This document shows positions 35,942 through 44,968 of a DNA stretch of 64,000 nt, piece after piece (position 1 is the stretch's first letter; each line of letters opens with the position of its first letter). The stretch spans positions 5,580,001 through 5,644,000 of the forward strand of contig NZ_BLWC01000001.1 in assembly GCF_013167895.1 (NCBI RefSeq). Direction: 5' to 3'. A program made the position numbers and the translations under genes. The stretch comes from Streptomyces fulvorobeus (GTDB lineage Bacteria > Actinomycetota > Actinomycetes > Streptomycetales > Streptomycetaceae). The notes under the pieces are model-generated. The model did no database searches. It was given only the letters and a program-made list of their open reading frames with translations, and was not told where the DNA came from.

Positions 35942-36619
35942 ATGACTACCTTCCGCATGCCCGCCGACGAGGCCGAAGCCCGTGCCATCCAGGACACCCT
36001 GCGCGACCGTGTGGTGCTCGACGAGCCCGGCCCGCCGCCCGGCACCGGCCGGGTCACCGGTGTCGACGTCGCCTACGACGACGAGCGGGACGTCGTCGTC
36101 GCCGCGGCCGTCGTCCTGGACGCCGAGACGCTCGACGTGCTGGACGAGGCCACAGCGGTCGGCCGTGTCACCTTCCCCTACGTCCCCGGGCTCCTGGCCT
36201 TCCGCGAGATGCCCACCGTGCTGGAGGCGCTGGAGTCCCTGTCCGCCGATCCCGGACTCGTCGTCTGCGACGGTTACGGGCTGGCGCATCCGCGCCGGTT
36301 CGGCCTCGCCAGCCATCTGGGCGTACTCACCGGGCTGCCGGTCATCGGTGTCGGGAAGAACCCGTTCACCTTCCACTACGAGGCGCCGGGGCCCGGCCGC
36401 GGCGACTCCTCACCGCTCCTGGACGGCGAGGAGGAGGTGGGCCGGGCCCTGCGCACCCAGGGGGGCACCAAGCCGGTGTTCGTCTCGGTGGGGCACCGGG
36501 TGAGCCTGGACAACGCCTGCGCCCACACCCTGCGGCTGGCCCGCTCCTTCCGGCAGCCGGAGACCACCCGCAGGGCCGACGCGCTCTGCCGCCAGGTCCT
36601 GCGTGAGGCGACGGCCTGA
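35942..36619 (+). CDS. nfi: Endonuclease V (deoxyinosine 3' endonuclease)
   Basis: A 225-residue DNA-repair nuclease that nicks near deoxyinosine left by adenine deamination. Key motifs: TGVDVAYDD (metal-binding Asp), FPYVPGLLAFREMP (the conserved PYIPG-L-FRE wedge), VCDGYGLAHPRRFGLASHLG (second Asp and lesion pocket), GVGKNPF. The ATG at 35942 with GGGA upstream is preferred; an in-frame start at 35909 lies inside the divergent gene. It appears to be transcribed alone. Confidence 0.92.
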   Translation: MTTFRMPADEAEARAIQDTLRDRVVLDEPGPPPGTGRVTGVDVAYDDERDVVVAAAVVLDAETLDVLDEATAVGRVTFPYVPGLLAFREMPTVLEALESLSADPGLVVCDGYGLAHPRRFGLASHLGVLTGLPVIGVGKNPFTFHYEAPGPGRGDSSPLLDGEEEVGRALRTQGGTKPVFVSVGHRVSLDNACAHTLRLARSFRQPETTRRADALCRQVLREATA

Positions 36620-36668
36620 GTATCCGTACGGATGGCGCCCGCCGCCCGCGATCGGCAGGGTGGAACAC

Positions 36669-36812
36669 ATGAACACACACCGTACGAGTGTCCGAGTCGT
36701 CCCTGTTCGGCATGCTCAGCGCCGTGTCGCGGTGGGCATGCTCCTCGGTGGCGTCGCGGGGCTCGTATGGGCCGGGGCGATGCTCTACACCCTGGCCTCC
36801 TGGCTCCTGTGA
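36669..36812 (+). CDS. Small single-helix membrane protein, 47 residues
   Basis: Starts at ATG 36669 after GGTGGAACAC. A basic N-terminus (RTSVRVVPVRHAQRR) is followed by one membrane helix (VGMLLGGVAGLVWAGAMLYT) and a short end. It has no recognised family. It lies 49 nt after endonuclease V and convergent with the dehydrogenase-like gene. Codon bias and the helix support it as real, with no functional clue. Confidence 0.55.
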   Translation: MNTHRTSVRVVPVRHAQRRVAVGMLLGGVAGLVWAGAMLYTLASWLL

Positions 36813-36822
36813 CCTGCCGGGT

Positions 36823-38013
36823 TCAGCGGACCGCGGCCACCCGGAAGCCCATCCCGGCGGCCCTCAGCCGCGCCAGCAGCGCGTCACCCATCGCCACCGC
36901 GGTGGTGACCTGCCCCGAGGTCGCCGGAAGGTCGTCCAGGGCGAGGCAGAGCGCCGACTCGGCCAGCATCTTCGCCGTCTCGTCGTAGCCGGGATCACCC
37001 CCGGCCACCTCCGTGAAGACCCGGCGTCCGCCGCCCTCGCCGACGAAACGCACCGTGAACCAGCTCCGGTTCCTGCGCTCCTCGCCGGGACCCTGCCCCG
37101 GTTCGTGACGTCCCATCAGCCACTGCCTGGCGGCGGGGAGCTGCGCGGCGGCCAGCAGCGCCCCGATCGCCGCGGTTCCGCCGACGGCCATCGGCAGACG
37201 CTTCACGGAGGCGAAGTGCCGGTAGCGGAAGTCGGGTCCGTAGCGCTCAAGGGCCCGCGCCGAACGGGCCACGACCTGGGGGTCCAGGGTCGGCAGCGGC
37301 AGCGCCCAGGTGCCGGTCTCCCCGCTGAAGTGCGGGGCCCCCAGCGGGGCCCGGGCCCGGCGGCCGACCAGGCGGGGCTCGTGCAGCCGTCGCTCCTTCG
37401 CGGCCCGCAGCAGATGCGGGCCGCGGCCCATCGCGGTCAGGGCCGAGGCGAACGTACCCCCGGAGAAGGCCGCGCTGCTGCGCACGAATCCGTCGACCGT
37501 GAGCGGCACCCCGGCCGGCAGCTGCTGGACGGTGAAGTACACCCCGAGGTCGTGCGGTACGGAGTCGAACCCGCACGCGTGCACGATCCGCGCTCCCGTC
37601 TCGCGGGCCCGCGCGTCGTGTCTCAGATACACGCGGTCGACGAACTCCGCCTCACCTGTCAGGTCGGCACAGTCCGTCCCGGCCTCCGCGCAGGCCGCCA
37701 CGAGTTCCTGCCCGTACCAGACGTACGGCCCCACCGTCGTGGCCACCACGTGCGTGGACTCGGCCAGCTCGCGCAGCGACGCCGCGTCGCCGGCGTCCGC
37801 GTGCAGCAGGGGCAGATCCGCGCAGCCCGGGTCGGTGGCCGCGAGGCGGGCACGCAGCTGTTCCAGCTTCCTCCGGTCCCGTCCGGCCAGCGCCCAGCGG
37901 CACGTGGCGGGGGCGTGCGCGGCCAGGTACCGGGCCGTCAGCGCCCCCACGAAGCCGGTGGCTCCGAAGAGGACGACGTCATAGGGGCGAGTCGCCCCGC
38001 TCTGCCTGTTCAC
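36823..38013 (-). CDS. Saccharopine-dehydrogenase-like / trans-acting enoyl-reductase-like protein
   Basis: A 396-residue Rossmann-fold protein. The NAD(P) site is DVVLFGATGFVGALTARYL (from about residue 11), followed by ALAGRDRRKLEQL. TVGPYVWYGQELVAACAEAGTDCADLTGEAEF is the conserved stretch of this family, which includes mycobacterial lipid enoyl reductases. Membrane association near residues 275-295 is possible. The GTG at 38013 has GGAGG six nt upstream; the longer frame to 38106 is unsupported. It probably acts in lipid modification; the substrate is unknown. It is divergent from the beta-oxidation operon. Confidence 0.82.
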   Translation of the reverse strand: MNRQSGATRPYDVVLFGATGFVGALTARYLAAHAPATCRWALAGRDRRKLEQLRARLAATDPGCADLPLLHADAGDAASLRELAESTHVVATTVGPYVWYGQELVAACAEAGTDCADLTGEAEFVDRVYLRHDARARETGARIVHACGFDSVPHDLGVYFTVQQLPAGVPLTVDGFVRSSAAFSGGTFASALTAMGRGPHLLRAAKERRLHEPRLVGRRARAPLGAPHFSGETGTWALPLPTLDPQVVARSARALERYGPDFRYRHFASVKRLPMAVGGTAAIGALLAAAQLPAARQWLMGRHEPGQGPGEERRNRSWFTVRFVGEGGGRRVFTEVAGGDPGYDETAKMLAESALCLALDDLPATSGQVTTAVAMGDALLARLRAAGMGFRVAAVR

Positions 38014-38116
38014 GAGTGCCTCCGCGGGTCCGGTGCCGATGCGGCAGGCAGAGGCTAGCGGAGGCCGACGTGGTGGCGCGCCCCGGAGGCCGGAGTGCGG
38101 GACCATCCACGCAGAG

Positions 38117-38131
38117 AGCTAAGCGCTTGCT
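38117..38131. promoter_or_regulatory. Quasi-palindromic operator candidate upstream of the beta-oxidation operon
   Basis: AGCTAAGCGCTTGCT has an AAGCGCTT core with AGC/GCT flanks (one base missing on the right arm). It lies about 80 nt upstream of the first beta-oxidation gene and 105 nt from the divergent dehydrogenase gene. This type of site is common upstream of actinobacterial fatty-acid catabolic genes controlled by TetR-like repressors. Binding is inferred. Confidence 0.4.
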
Positions 38132-38213
38132 CGGCCGAAAGGGTTGTGCGGGAGGCCGCGGATTCTTAGCATCATTGATGTTACATCGGTTGTGTCATAC
38201 CTCTGGGGGCTTG

Positions 38214-39368
38214 GTGGCAAGGGCAGAGAGCGTTCCGCAGGGCCCGCTGACCGGGGTACGTGTGGTCGAGCTGGCCGGCATCGGCCCCGGCCCCTTCGCC
38301 GCCATGCTCCTGGCCGACCTCGGCGCCGATGTCGTCCGGGTCGACCGGCCGGGCGGTGCGGGCCTCGGCATCGACCCCGCCCTGGACCTCACCAACCGCA
38401 ACAAGCGCTCGGTGGTCCTCGACCTCAAGTCGGCGGACGGACCGGCCAGGGTGCTGGACCTCGCCGAGCGCGCCGACATCCTGATCGAGGGCTACCGCCC
38501 CGGCGTCGCGGAGCGCCTCGGAGTGGGGCCGGACGCCTGTCTGGCGCGCAATCCCCGGCTCGTCTACGGACGGATGACCGGCTGGGGCCAGGACGGCCCG
38601 CTCGCCCCGCGCGCCGGGCACGACGTCGCGTACATCGCGGTCACCGGCACCCTCTCCATGTTCGGCAGGCCGGGCGAGCCCCCGACCGTCCCCGCCAACC
38701 TGGTCGGCGACTACGCGGGCGGCTCGCTCTACCTGGTCGTCGGAGTCCTCGCCGCCCTCCAGCACGCGAGGACGCCGGGCGGCGCGGGCCAGGTCGTGGA
38801 CGCGGCGATCGTCGACGGCGCCGCCCACCTCGCCACGATGATCCACGGGATGCTGGCGGACGGCAGCTGGCAGGACCGGCGCGGCGCGAACCTGCTGGAC
38901 GGCGGCTGCCCCTTCTACGGCACCTACGAGACCGCGGACGGGCAGTACATGGCCGTGGGACCGCTGGAGCAGCGGTTCTACGAGGAGTTCAGCGCGCTCC
39001 TGGGCCTCGCGGACGACGCGCCGGACCGCACCGACCTCACCCGCTGGAGCGACCTGCGCGCCGCCGTCGCCGGACGCTTCCTGACCCGTACGCGTACGGA
39101 GTGGACCGAGGTCTTCGACGGCTCGGACGCCTGCGTCGCCCCCGTCCTGTCGCTCCGCGAGGCCCCGCACCATCCGCACCTCACCGCCCGCGCCACCTTC
39201 GTCGAGCACGGCGGTCTCACCCAGCCCGCGCCCGCCCCCCGCTTCTCCGCCACCCCGGTCTCGGTGCGCCGCGGGCCCGCCGTACCGGGCGCCGACACCG
39301 ACGAGGTGGCCGACGACTGGGACGTACCGGGCATCCGCACCAGCTCCACCGACGACAACCGGCTCTAG
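38214..39368 (+). CDS. CaiB/BaiF CoA-transferase family protein (alpha-methylacyl-CoA racemase-like)
   Basis: A 384-residue class III CoA-transferase-fold protein. TGVRVVELAGIGPGPFAAMLLADLGADVVRV opens the fold, then NRNKRSVVLDLKSADG, GHDVAYIAVTGTLSMFG and NLVGDYAGGSLYLVVGVLAA. The last two carry the His and Asp expected of alpha-methylacyl-CoA racemases, which let branched acyl-CoAs enter beta-oxidation. GTG 38214 is preferred: it has GGGGG six nt upstream and a possible TTG just before it. It heads a four-gene fatty-acid degradation operon. Confidence 0.88.
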   Translation: MARAESVPQGPLTGVRVVELAGIGPGPFAAMLLADLGADVVRVDRPGGAGLGIDPALDLTNRNKRSVVLDLKSADGPARVLDLAERADILIEGYRPGVAERLGVGPDACLARNPRLVYGRMTGWGQDGPLAPRAGHDVAYIAVTGTLSMFGRPGEPPTVPANLVGDYAGGSLYLVVGVLAALQHARTPGGAGQVVDAAIVDGAAHLATMIHGMLADGSWQDRRGANLLDGGCPFYGTYETADGQYMAVGPLEQRFYEEFSALLGLADDAPDRTDLTRWSDLRAAVAGRFLTRTRTEWTEVFDGSDACVAPVLSLREAPHHPHLTARATFVEHGGLTQPAPAPRFSATPVSVRRGPAVPGADTDEVADDWDVPGIRTSSTDDNRL

Positions 39369-39377
39369 GGGGCCTCT

Positions 39378-40520
39378 GTGCAGCGGCAGATCTTCACCGG
39401 AGAACACGACGCGTTCCGCGATACCGTGCGTACCTTCCTCAGCAAGGAAGTCCTCCCGCACTACGAGCAGTGGGAGAAGGACGGCATCGTCTCGCGCGAG
39501 GCATGGCTTGCGGCCGGACGGCAGGGACTCCTCGGCCTCGCCGTCCCCGAGGAGTACGGCGGCGGCGGCAACGCCGACTTCCGCTACAGCGCCGTCCTCG
39601 CCGAGGAGTTCACCCGGGCGGGCGCCCCCGGCCTCGCCCTCGGGCTGCACAACGACATCATCGGCCCCTATCTCACCGGAGTCGGCACCGAGGAGCAGAA
39701 GCGCCGCTGGCTGCCCGGTTTCTGCACCGGCGAGACCATCACGGCCATCGCGATGACCGAACCGGGCGCGGGCTCCGACCTCCAGGGCATCCGTACCACC
39801 GCCGAGGACAGGGGCGACCACTGGCTGCTCAACGGCTCGAAGACGTTCATCTCCAACGGCATCCTCGCCGACCTGGTGGTGGTCGTCGCGAAGACCACGC
39901 CGGAGGGCGGTGCGAAGGGACTGTCCCTGATCGTCGTCGAGCGCGGAGCCGAGGGCTTCGAACAGGGCCGCAACCTGGACAAGATCGGCCAGAAGGCCCA
40001 GGACACCGCCGAACTGTTCTTCGACGACGTCCGGGTCCCCAAGGAGAACCTCCTGGGAGAGCGGGACGGCGCCTTCCTCCACCTCATGACCAACCTCGCC
40101 CAGGAGCGGATGGGCATCGCGGTCGCCGCGATCGCCGGGGCCGAGCACCTCCTGGAGATCACCACCCGGTACGTCAAGGAGCGCGATGCGTTCGGCCGGC
40201 CGCTCTCCAAGCTCCAGCACATCCGGTTCGAGATCGCCGAGATGGCCACGGAGTGCGCGGTGACCCGGACCTTCGTCGACCGCTGCGTCGTGGACCACTC
40301 GGACGGTGTGCTCGATGCCGTACACGCCTCGATGGCCAAGTGGTGGGCCACCGAGCTGCAGAAGCGTGTCGCCGACCGCTGTCTGCAACTGCACGGCGGG
40401 TACGGCTACATGGCCGAGTTCCCGGTGGCCCGGGCGTTCCTGGACGGCCGTATCCAGACCATCTACGGCGGCACCACCGAGATCATGAAGGAGATCATCG
40501 GCCGCTCGATCCTCGCCTGA
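39378..40520 (+). CDS. Acyl-CoA dehydrogenase
   Basis: A 380-residue FAD enzyme doing the first oxidation of beta-oxidation. Motifs: AIAMTEPGAGSDLQGIRTTA (FAD/substrate loop), KTFISNGILADLVVVVAKT, ERMGIAVAAIAGAEHLLE, RDAFGRPLSKLQHIRFEIA, LQLHGGYGYM. The catalytic base is the Glu of YGGTTEIMKEIIGR near residue 368, as in short/medium-chain enzymes. GTG 39378 begins nine nt after the previous stop, so the two are co-transcribed. Confidence 0.93.
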   Translation: MQRQIFTGEHDAFRDTVRTFLSKEVLPHYEQWEKDGIVSREAWLAAGRQGLLGLAVPEEYGGGGNADFRYSAVLAEEFTRAGAPGLALGLHNDIIGPYLTGVGTEEQKRRWLPGFCTGETITAIAMTEPGAGSDLQGIRTTAEDRGDHWLLNGSKTFISNGILADLVVVVAKTTPEGGAKGLSLIVVERGAEGFEQGRNLDKIGQKAQDTAELFFDDVRVPKENLLGERDGAFLHLMTNLAQERMGIAVAAIAGAEHLLEITTRYVKERDAFGRPLSKLQHIRFEIAEMATECAVTRTFVDRCVVDHSDGVLDAVHASMAKWWATELQKRVADRCLQLHGGYGYMAEFPVARAFLDGRIQTIYGGTTEIMKEIIGRSILA

Positions 40521-40555
40521 CCTCGCCGCGCACCCACCCTCGAAAGGCTGCTGTC

Positions 40556-41770
40556 TTGAGTACCCAAGCGTTCGTCTACGACGCGATCCGCACCCCGCGG
40601 GGCCGTGGCAAGGCCAATGGCGCCCTGCACGGCACCAAGCCGATCGACCTGGTCGTCGGACTCATCCACGAAACACTCCGCCGCTTCCCGGATCTCGACC
40701 CGGCGGCCATCGACGACATCGTCCTCGGGGTGGTCAGCCCGCTCGGGGACCAGGGCTCCGACATCGCCCGCATCGCCGCCATCGCCGCCGGGCTCCCCGA
40801 CTCCGTCGCCGGCGTGCAGGAGAACCGCTTCTGCGCCTCCGGCCTGGAAGCGGTCAACCTGGCGGCGGCCAAGGTGCGCTCCGGCTGGGAGGACCTGGTC
40901 CTGGCGGGTGGCGTGGAGTCGATGTCGCGTGTGCCGATGGGCAGTGACGGCGGCGCGTGGGCGATGGATCCGATGACCAACTACGAGACGGGTTTCGCCC
41001 CGCAGGGGATCGGCGCCGACCTGATCGCGACGATCGGCGGTTTCTCCCGCCGGGATGTCGACGAGTACGCGGCGCTCTCGCAGGAGCGTGCGGCCGAGGC
41101 GTGGAAGGACGGGCGCTTCGCGCGGTCCGTCGTCCCGGTCAGGGACCGCAACGGGCTCGTCGTCCTCGACCACGACGAGCACATGCGGCCCGGCACCACC
41201 GCCGACTCGCTCGCCTCCCTCAAGCCGTCCTTCGCCGTGATCGGCGAGACGGGCGGCTTCGACGCCGTCGCGCTCCAGAAGTACCACTGGGTCGAGAAGA
41301 TCGACCACGTGCACCACGCGGGCAACTCCTCCGGCATCGTCGACGGCGCCGCCCTGGTCACCATCGGCTCCCAGGAGGCCGGCGAGCGCTACGGCCTCAC
41401 CCCGCGCGCCCGGATCGTCTCCGCCGCGGTCTCCGGTTCCGAGCCCACCATCATGCTCACCGGACCGGCGCCCGCGACCCGTAAGGCACTCGCCAAGGCC
41501 GGGCTCACCATCGACGACATCGACCTGGTGGAGATCAACGAAGCCTTCGCGGGTGTGGTCCTGCGTTTCGTCGAGGACATGGGTCTCTCCCTGGACAAGG
41601 TCAACGTCAACGGCGGCGCCATCGCCCTGGGCCATCCGCTGGGCGCCACCGGCGCGATGATCCTCGGCACGCTCGTCGACGAACTGGAGCGGCGCGACAA
41701 GCGGTACGGACTCATCACCCTCTGCGTCGGGGGCGGCATGGGCGTCGCCACCGTCATCGAGCGTCTCTGA
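40556..41770 (+). CDS. Acetyl-CoA C-acyltransferase (FadA-type thiolase)
   Basis: A 404-residue thiolase cleaving 3-ketoacyl-CoA. The nucleophilic Cys is in ENRFCASGLEAVNLA (about residue 91), the His in GGAIALGHPLGATGA and the second Cys in LCVGGGMGVA. FVYDAIRTPRGRGKANGALHG is typical of FadA. The TTG at 40556-40558 with AAAGG eight nt upstream is the likely start; the long frame from 38144 is an accident of the operon. It pairs with the next gene as the FadA/FadB trifunctional complex. Confidence 0.93.
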   Translation: MSTQAFVYDAIRTPRGRGKANGALHGTKPIDLVVGLIHETLRRFPDLDPAAIDDIVLGVVSPLGDQGSDIARIAAIAAGLPDSVAGVQENRFCASGLEAVNLAAAKVRSGWEDLVLAGGVESMSRVPMGSDGGAWAMDPMTNYETGFAPQGIGADLIATIGGFSRRDVDEYAALSQERAAEAWKDGRFARSVVPVRDRNGLVVLDHDEHMRPGTTADSLASLKPSFAVIGETGGFDAVALQKYHWVEKIDHVHHAGNSSGIVDGAALVTIGSQEAGERYGLTPRARIVSAAVSGSEPTIMLTGPAPATRKALAKAGLTIDDIDLVEINEAFAGVVLRFVEDMGLSLDKVNVNGGAIALGHPLGATGAMILGTLVDELERRDKRYGLITLCVGGGMGVATVIERL

Positions 41771-41809
41771 GCGTCCCAGGCCACCCCTGCTTACGGAGAA
41801 GACAAGCCA

Positions 41810-43981
41810 ATGACCGAGAGCACGACCATCCGCTGGGAACAGGACGAGACCGGCGTCGTCACCCTCGTACTCGACGACCCCGACCAGTCCGCCAACACCA
41901 TGAACCAGGCGTTCAGGGACTCCATCGCGGTCATCGCCGACCGCGCCGAGGCCGAGAAGGACTCCATCCGGGGCATCATCTACACCTCCGCGAAGAAGAC
42001 CTTCTTCGCGGGCGGCGACCTCAAGGACATGATCAAGCTCGGCCCTGAGAACGCCCAGCACGCCTTCGACGCGGGTACCGCCGTCAAGCGCTCCCTGCGC
42101 CGCATCGAAACCCTCGGCAAGCCCGTCGTCGCCGCCATCAACGGCGCGGCACTCGGCGGTGGTTACGAGATCGCGCTCGCCAGCCACCACCGCATCGCGC
42201 TGGACGCGCCGGGCTCCCGCATCGGCCTGCCCGAGGTCACCCTCGGCCTGCTGCCCGCGGGCGGCGGCGTCACCCGCACCGTACGGCTGATGGGCATCGC
42301 CGACGCGCTGCTCAAGGTCCTGCTCCAGGGCACCCAGTACACCCCGCCGCGCGCCCTGGAGAACGAGCTGGTCCACCAACTCGCGTCCACCCCCCAGGAG
42401 ATGCTCGCCAAGGCGCGCGCGTTCATCGACGCCCATCCCGAGTCGCGGCAGCCGTGGGACGTCAAGGGGTACAAGATCCCCGGCGGCACCCCGGCCAACC
42501 CGAGGTTCGCCGCCAACCTGCCGGCCTTCCCCTCCAGCCTGAGGAAGCAGCTCGCGGGCGCGCCCATGCCCGCGCCGCGCAACATCCTCGCCGCCGCCGT
42601 CGAGGGCGCGCAGGTCGACTTCGAGACCGCGCAGACCATCGAGGCCCGCTACTTCACCGAACTGGTCACCGGCCAGGTCGCGAAGAACATGATCCAGGCG
42701 TTCTTCTTCGACCTCCAGGCCGTCAACTCCGGTGCCAGCCGCCCCAAGGGCGTCGAGGAGCGCCCGGTCCGCAAGGTCGCCGTGCTCGGCGCCGGGATGA
42801 TGGGCGCGGGCATCGCCTACTCCTGCGCGCGCGCCGGTATCGACGTCGTACTCAAGGACGTCAGCACCGAGGCCGCCGCCAAGGGCAAGGCGTACAGCGA
42901 GAAGCTCCTCGCCAAGGCGCTCGCCCGGGGCCGTACGACCGAGGCGGAGCGGGACGAGCTGCTGGCCCGGATCACCCCGACCGGCGACCCGGCCGACCTG
43001 GCGGGCTGCGACGCGGTGATCGAGGCCGTCTTCGAGGACACCACGCTCAAGCACAAGGTGTTCCAGGAGATCCAGGGGATCATCGAGCCGGACGCGCTGC
43101 TCTGTTCCAACACCTCCACGCTGCCCATCACCGTCCTCGCCGAAGGTGTGTCCCGGCCGGTGGACTTCATCGGGCTGCACTTCTTCTCGCCCGTCGACAA
43201 GATGCCCCTCGTCGAGATCATCAAGGGCGAGCGGACCGGTGACGCGGCCCTGGCCCGTGCCTTCGACCTGGTGCGCCGGATCAGGAAGACGCCGATCGTC
43301 GTCAACGACTCGCGCGGCTTCTTCACCTCGCGCGTCATCGGCCAGTTCATCAACGAGGGCGTCGCCATGATCGGTGAGGGAGTCGAGCCGGCCTCGGTCG
43401 AGCAGGCCGCGGCGCAGTGCGGCTACCCGGCCAAGGTGCTCTCCCTGATGGACGAGCTGACCCTGACCCTGCCCCGCAAGATCCGCGACGAGACGAGGCG
43501 GGCCGTCGAGGCGGCGGGCGGCACCTGGGCCGGGCACCCCTCGGACGCCGTGATCGACCGGATGGTCGACGAGTTCGGGCGCCCGGGGCGCAGCGGCGGC
43601 GCCGGCTTCTACGAGTACGACGAGGAGGGCAGGCGCACCCGCCTCTGGCCCGGTCTGCGCGAGCACTTCACCAAGCCCGGCACGGACGTCCCCTTCACCG
43701 ACATGCAGGAGCGGATGCTCTTCTCCGAGGCGCTGGACAGCGTCCGCTGCCTGGAGGAGGAGGTTCTGCTCACGGTCGCCGACGCCAACATCGGCTCCGT
43801 CATGGGCATCGGCTTCCCGCCCTGGACCGGTGGCGTGCTCCAGTACATCAACGGGTACGAGGGCGGCCTGCCCGGCTTCGTGGCGCGCGCCCGGGAACTG
43901 GCCGCGAAGTACGGCGACCGCTTCCTGCCGCCCGCCCTGCTCGTGGAGAAGGCCGAGAAGGGCGAGACCTTCCACGACTGA
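41810..43981 (+). CDS. FadB-type 3-hydroxyacyl-CoA dehydrogenase / enoyl-CoA hydratase
   Basis: A 723-residue two-enzyme fusion. The N-terminal crotonase domain (1-200) has KKTFFAGGDLKDM (oxyanion region) and GGGYEIALASHHRIA. The NAD-binding dehydrogenase domain (from about 320) has VAVLGAGMMGAGIAYSCARAG, SNTSTLPITVLAEG and LHFFSPVDKMPLVEII. C-terminal helical domains (about 500-720) follow with FINEGVAMIGEGV. It hydrates enoyl-CoA and oxidises the product. Located 39 nt after fadA and ending 35 nt before the convergent MerR gene. Confidence 0.93.
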   Translation: MTESTTIRWEQDETGVVTLVLDDPDQSANTMNQAFRDSIAVIADRAEAEKDSIRGIIYTSAKKTFFAGGDLKDMIKLGPENAQHAFDAGTAVKRSLRRIETLGKPVVAAINGAALGGGYEIALASHHRIALDAPGSRIGLPEVTLGLLPAGGGVTRTVRLMGIADALLKVLLQGTQYTPPRALENELVHQLASTPQEMLAKARAFIDAHPESRQPWDVKGYKIPGGTPANPRFAANLPAFPSSLRKQLAGAPMPAPRNILAAAVEGAQVDFETAQTIEARYFTELVTGQVAKNMIQAFFFDLQAVNSGASRPKGVEERPVRKVAVLGAGMMGAGIAYSCARAGIDVVLKDVSTEAAAKGKAYSEKLLAKALARGRTTEAERDELLARITPTGDPADLAGCDAVIEAVFEDTTLKHKVFQEIQGIIEPDALLCSNTSTLPITVLAEGVSRPVDFIGLHFFSPVDKMPLVEIIKGERTGDAALARAFDLVRRIRKTPIVVNDSRGFFTSRVIGQFINEGVAMIGEGVEPASVEQAAAQCGYPAKVLSLMDELTLTLPRKIRDETRRAVEAAGGTWAGHPSDAVIDRMVDEFGRPGRSGGAGFYEYDEEGRRTRLWPGLREHFTKPGTDVPFTDMQERMLFSEALDSVRCLEEEVLLTVADANIGSVMGIGFPPWTGGVLQYINGYEGGLPGFVARARELAAKYGDRFLPPALLVEKAEKGETFHD

Positions 43982-44016
43982 GAGACCCGCTCCGCGCGGG
44001 CCGCGCTCTCCCGGCG

Positions 44017-44748
44017 TTACCTCGCCGTGAACGCGGCCCGCAGCTCCTCCTTCAGCGAACGCTGGAACGCGGTCACGAGTGCCTGCACCACCATGGGCTG
44101 CATATGGGCCGACAGCGACTTCATCGCCGCGACGTGCTCCGGATCGGACTCCCGCTCCCGGTACGGGCTCCACACCTCGTCCCGGAACAGCCGCGTCAAC
44201 TCCTGTGCCGCTGACCGGGTGTGCTCCAGCAGGACCGTGCGCGCGGCGAGGATCGTCTCGTGCGCGATCGGGACGTCCAGGAGTTCCACCCCGAGCCGGA
44301 GCAGTCCCGGATCGACGCGATACCCCTCCCCGCCCGCCTCGGGCGGTCCCAGCACGGCCATCGCCGTCAGCAGACCGAGATCCGGTTCCGTGAGCGTCCG
44401 CCCCGCGCGGCGCTCCAGCTCGGCCCGTGTCATGTCCTCAGCCTTGTCCGGGGCCCAGGACGCCACGAGCGCCCGGTGGATCGCGAGGTCCCGCGCGCTC
44501 ATGTCGGGCGGCAACTGCTCCAGATACCGCTCGATCGCGGCCAGGGTCATGCCCTGGTGCTGGAGCTCCTCGATCAGAGCCAGCCGGGCGAGGTGCTCAC
44601 GCCCGTAGTGCCCGACCCGGCGTGGCCCGATCACCGGCGGCGGAAGCAGCCCGCGGGTGCTGTAGAAACGCACGGTACGGACAGTGACCCCGGCGCGCGC
44701 CGCGAGCTCGTCCACGGTGAGCGTCGGCTCCTCGGTCCCGGTCGCCAT
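44017..44748 (-). CDS. MerR-family transcriptional regulator
   Basis: A 243-residue regulator. The N-terminal winged helix (LTVDELAARAGVTVRTVRFYSTRGLLPPP, then HYGREHLARLALIEELQHQGM) is MerR-type. A long helical effector region (from about 95) has no Cys set, so it is not a metal sensor. ATG 44748 with GAGGAG six nt upstream is the start; the long frame to 45366 is antisense to the TetR gene. Convergent with the beta-oxidation operon and divergent from the TetR gene, it may control fatty-acid catabolism. Confidence 0.9.
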   Translation of the reverse strand: MATGTEEPTLTVDELAARAGVTVRTVRFYSTRGLLPPPVIGPRRVGHYGREHLARLALIEELQHQGMTLAAIERYLEQLPPDMSARDLAIHRALVASWAPDKAEDMTRAELERRAGRTLTEPDLGLLTAMAVLGPPEAGGEGYRVDPGLLRLGVELLDVPIAHETILAARTVLLEHTRSAAQELTRLFRDEVWSPYRERESDPEHVAAMKSLSAHMQPMVVQALVTAFQRSLKEELRAAFTAR

Positions 44749-44968
44749 GGCTGCTCCTCGCTGCTCACGCTCGTACTGCCGGGTAGCGCATGATCCGCGT
44801 ACCCATAGGTTCAACAGTATTGCTGTCTCACCAGTGTGGTGAAAGCCCGCCCGATGAACGACCGCGCCTGACGCCCCCGGCGTACGCCAGCTGGTGCCCG
44901 ATTGTCTCCATATCCATGTGTCGACCTGGCTATCGTTGAGGGAGCGTGGCGGAGCGGGGGAGGGGTCC
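44749..44968. promoter_or_regulatory. Divergent MerR/TetR promoter region
   Basis: A 220-nt non-coding region between two regulator starts. It contains ACAG-n5-CTGT in a relatively A+T-rich stretch (about 44810-44835), which could serve as a MerR-type spacer or operator. No boxes could be fixed. Confidence 0.35.

Noticed and set aside
38181..40394. A 737-codon reverse-strand open frame opposite the CoA-transferase and acyl-CoA dehydrogenase genes
   Set aside because: Same reason: low-complexity composition and no ribosome site, while the forward strand is plainly coding.
40463..44173. A 1236-codon reverse-strand open frame opposite the thiolase and FadB genes
   Set aside because: It is a GC-bias shadow: composition is Gly/Arg/Asp/Val-rich without domains, and the forward strand carries clear enzyme genes.
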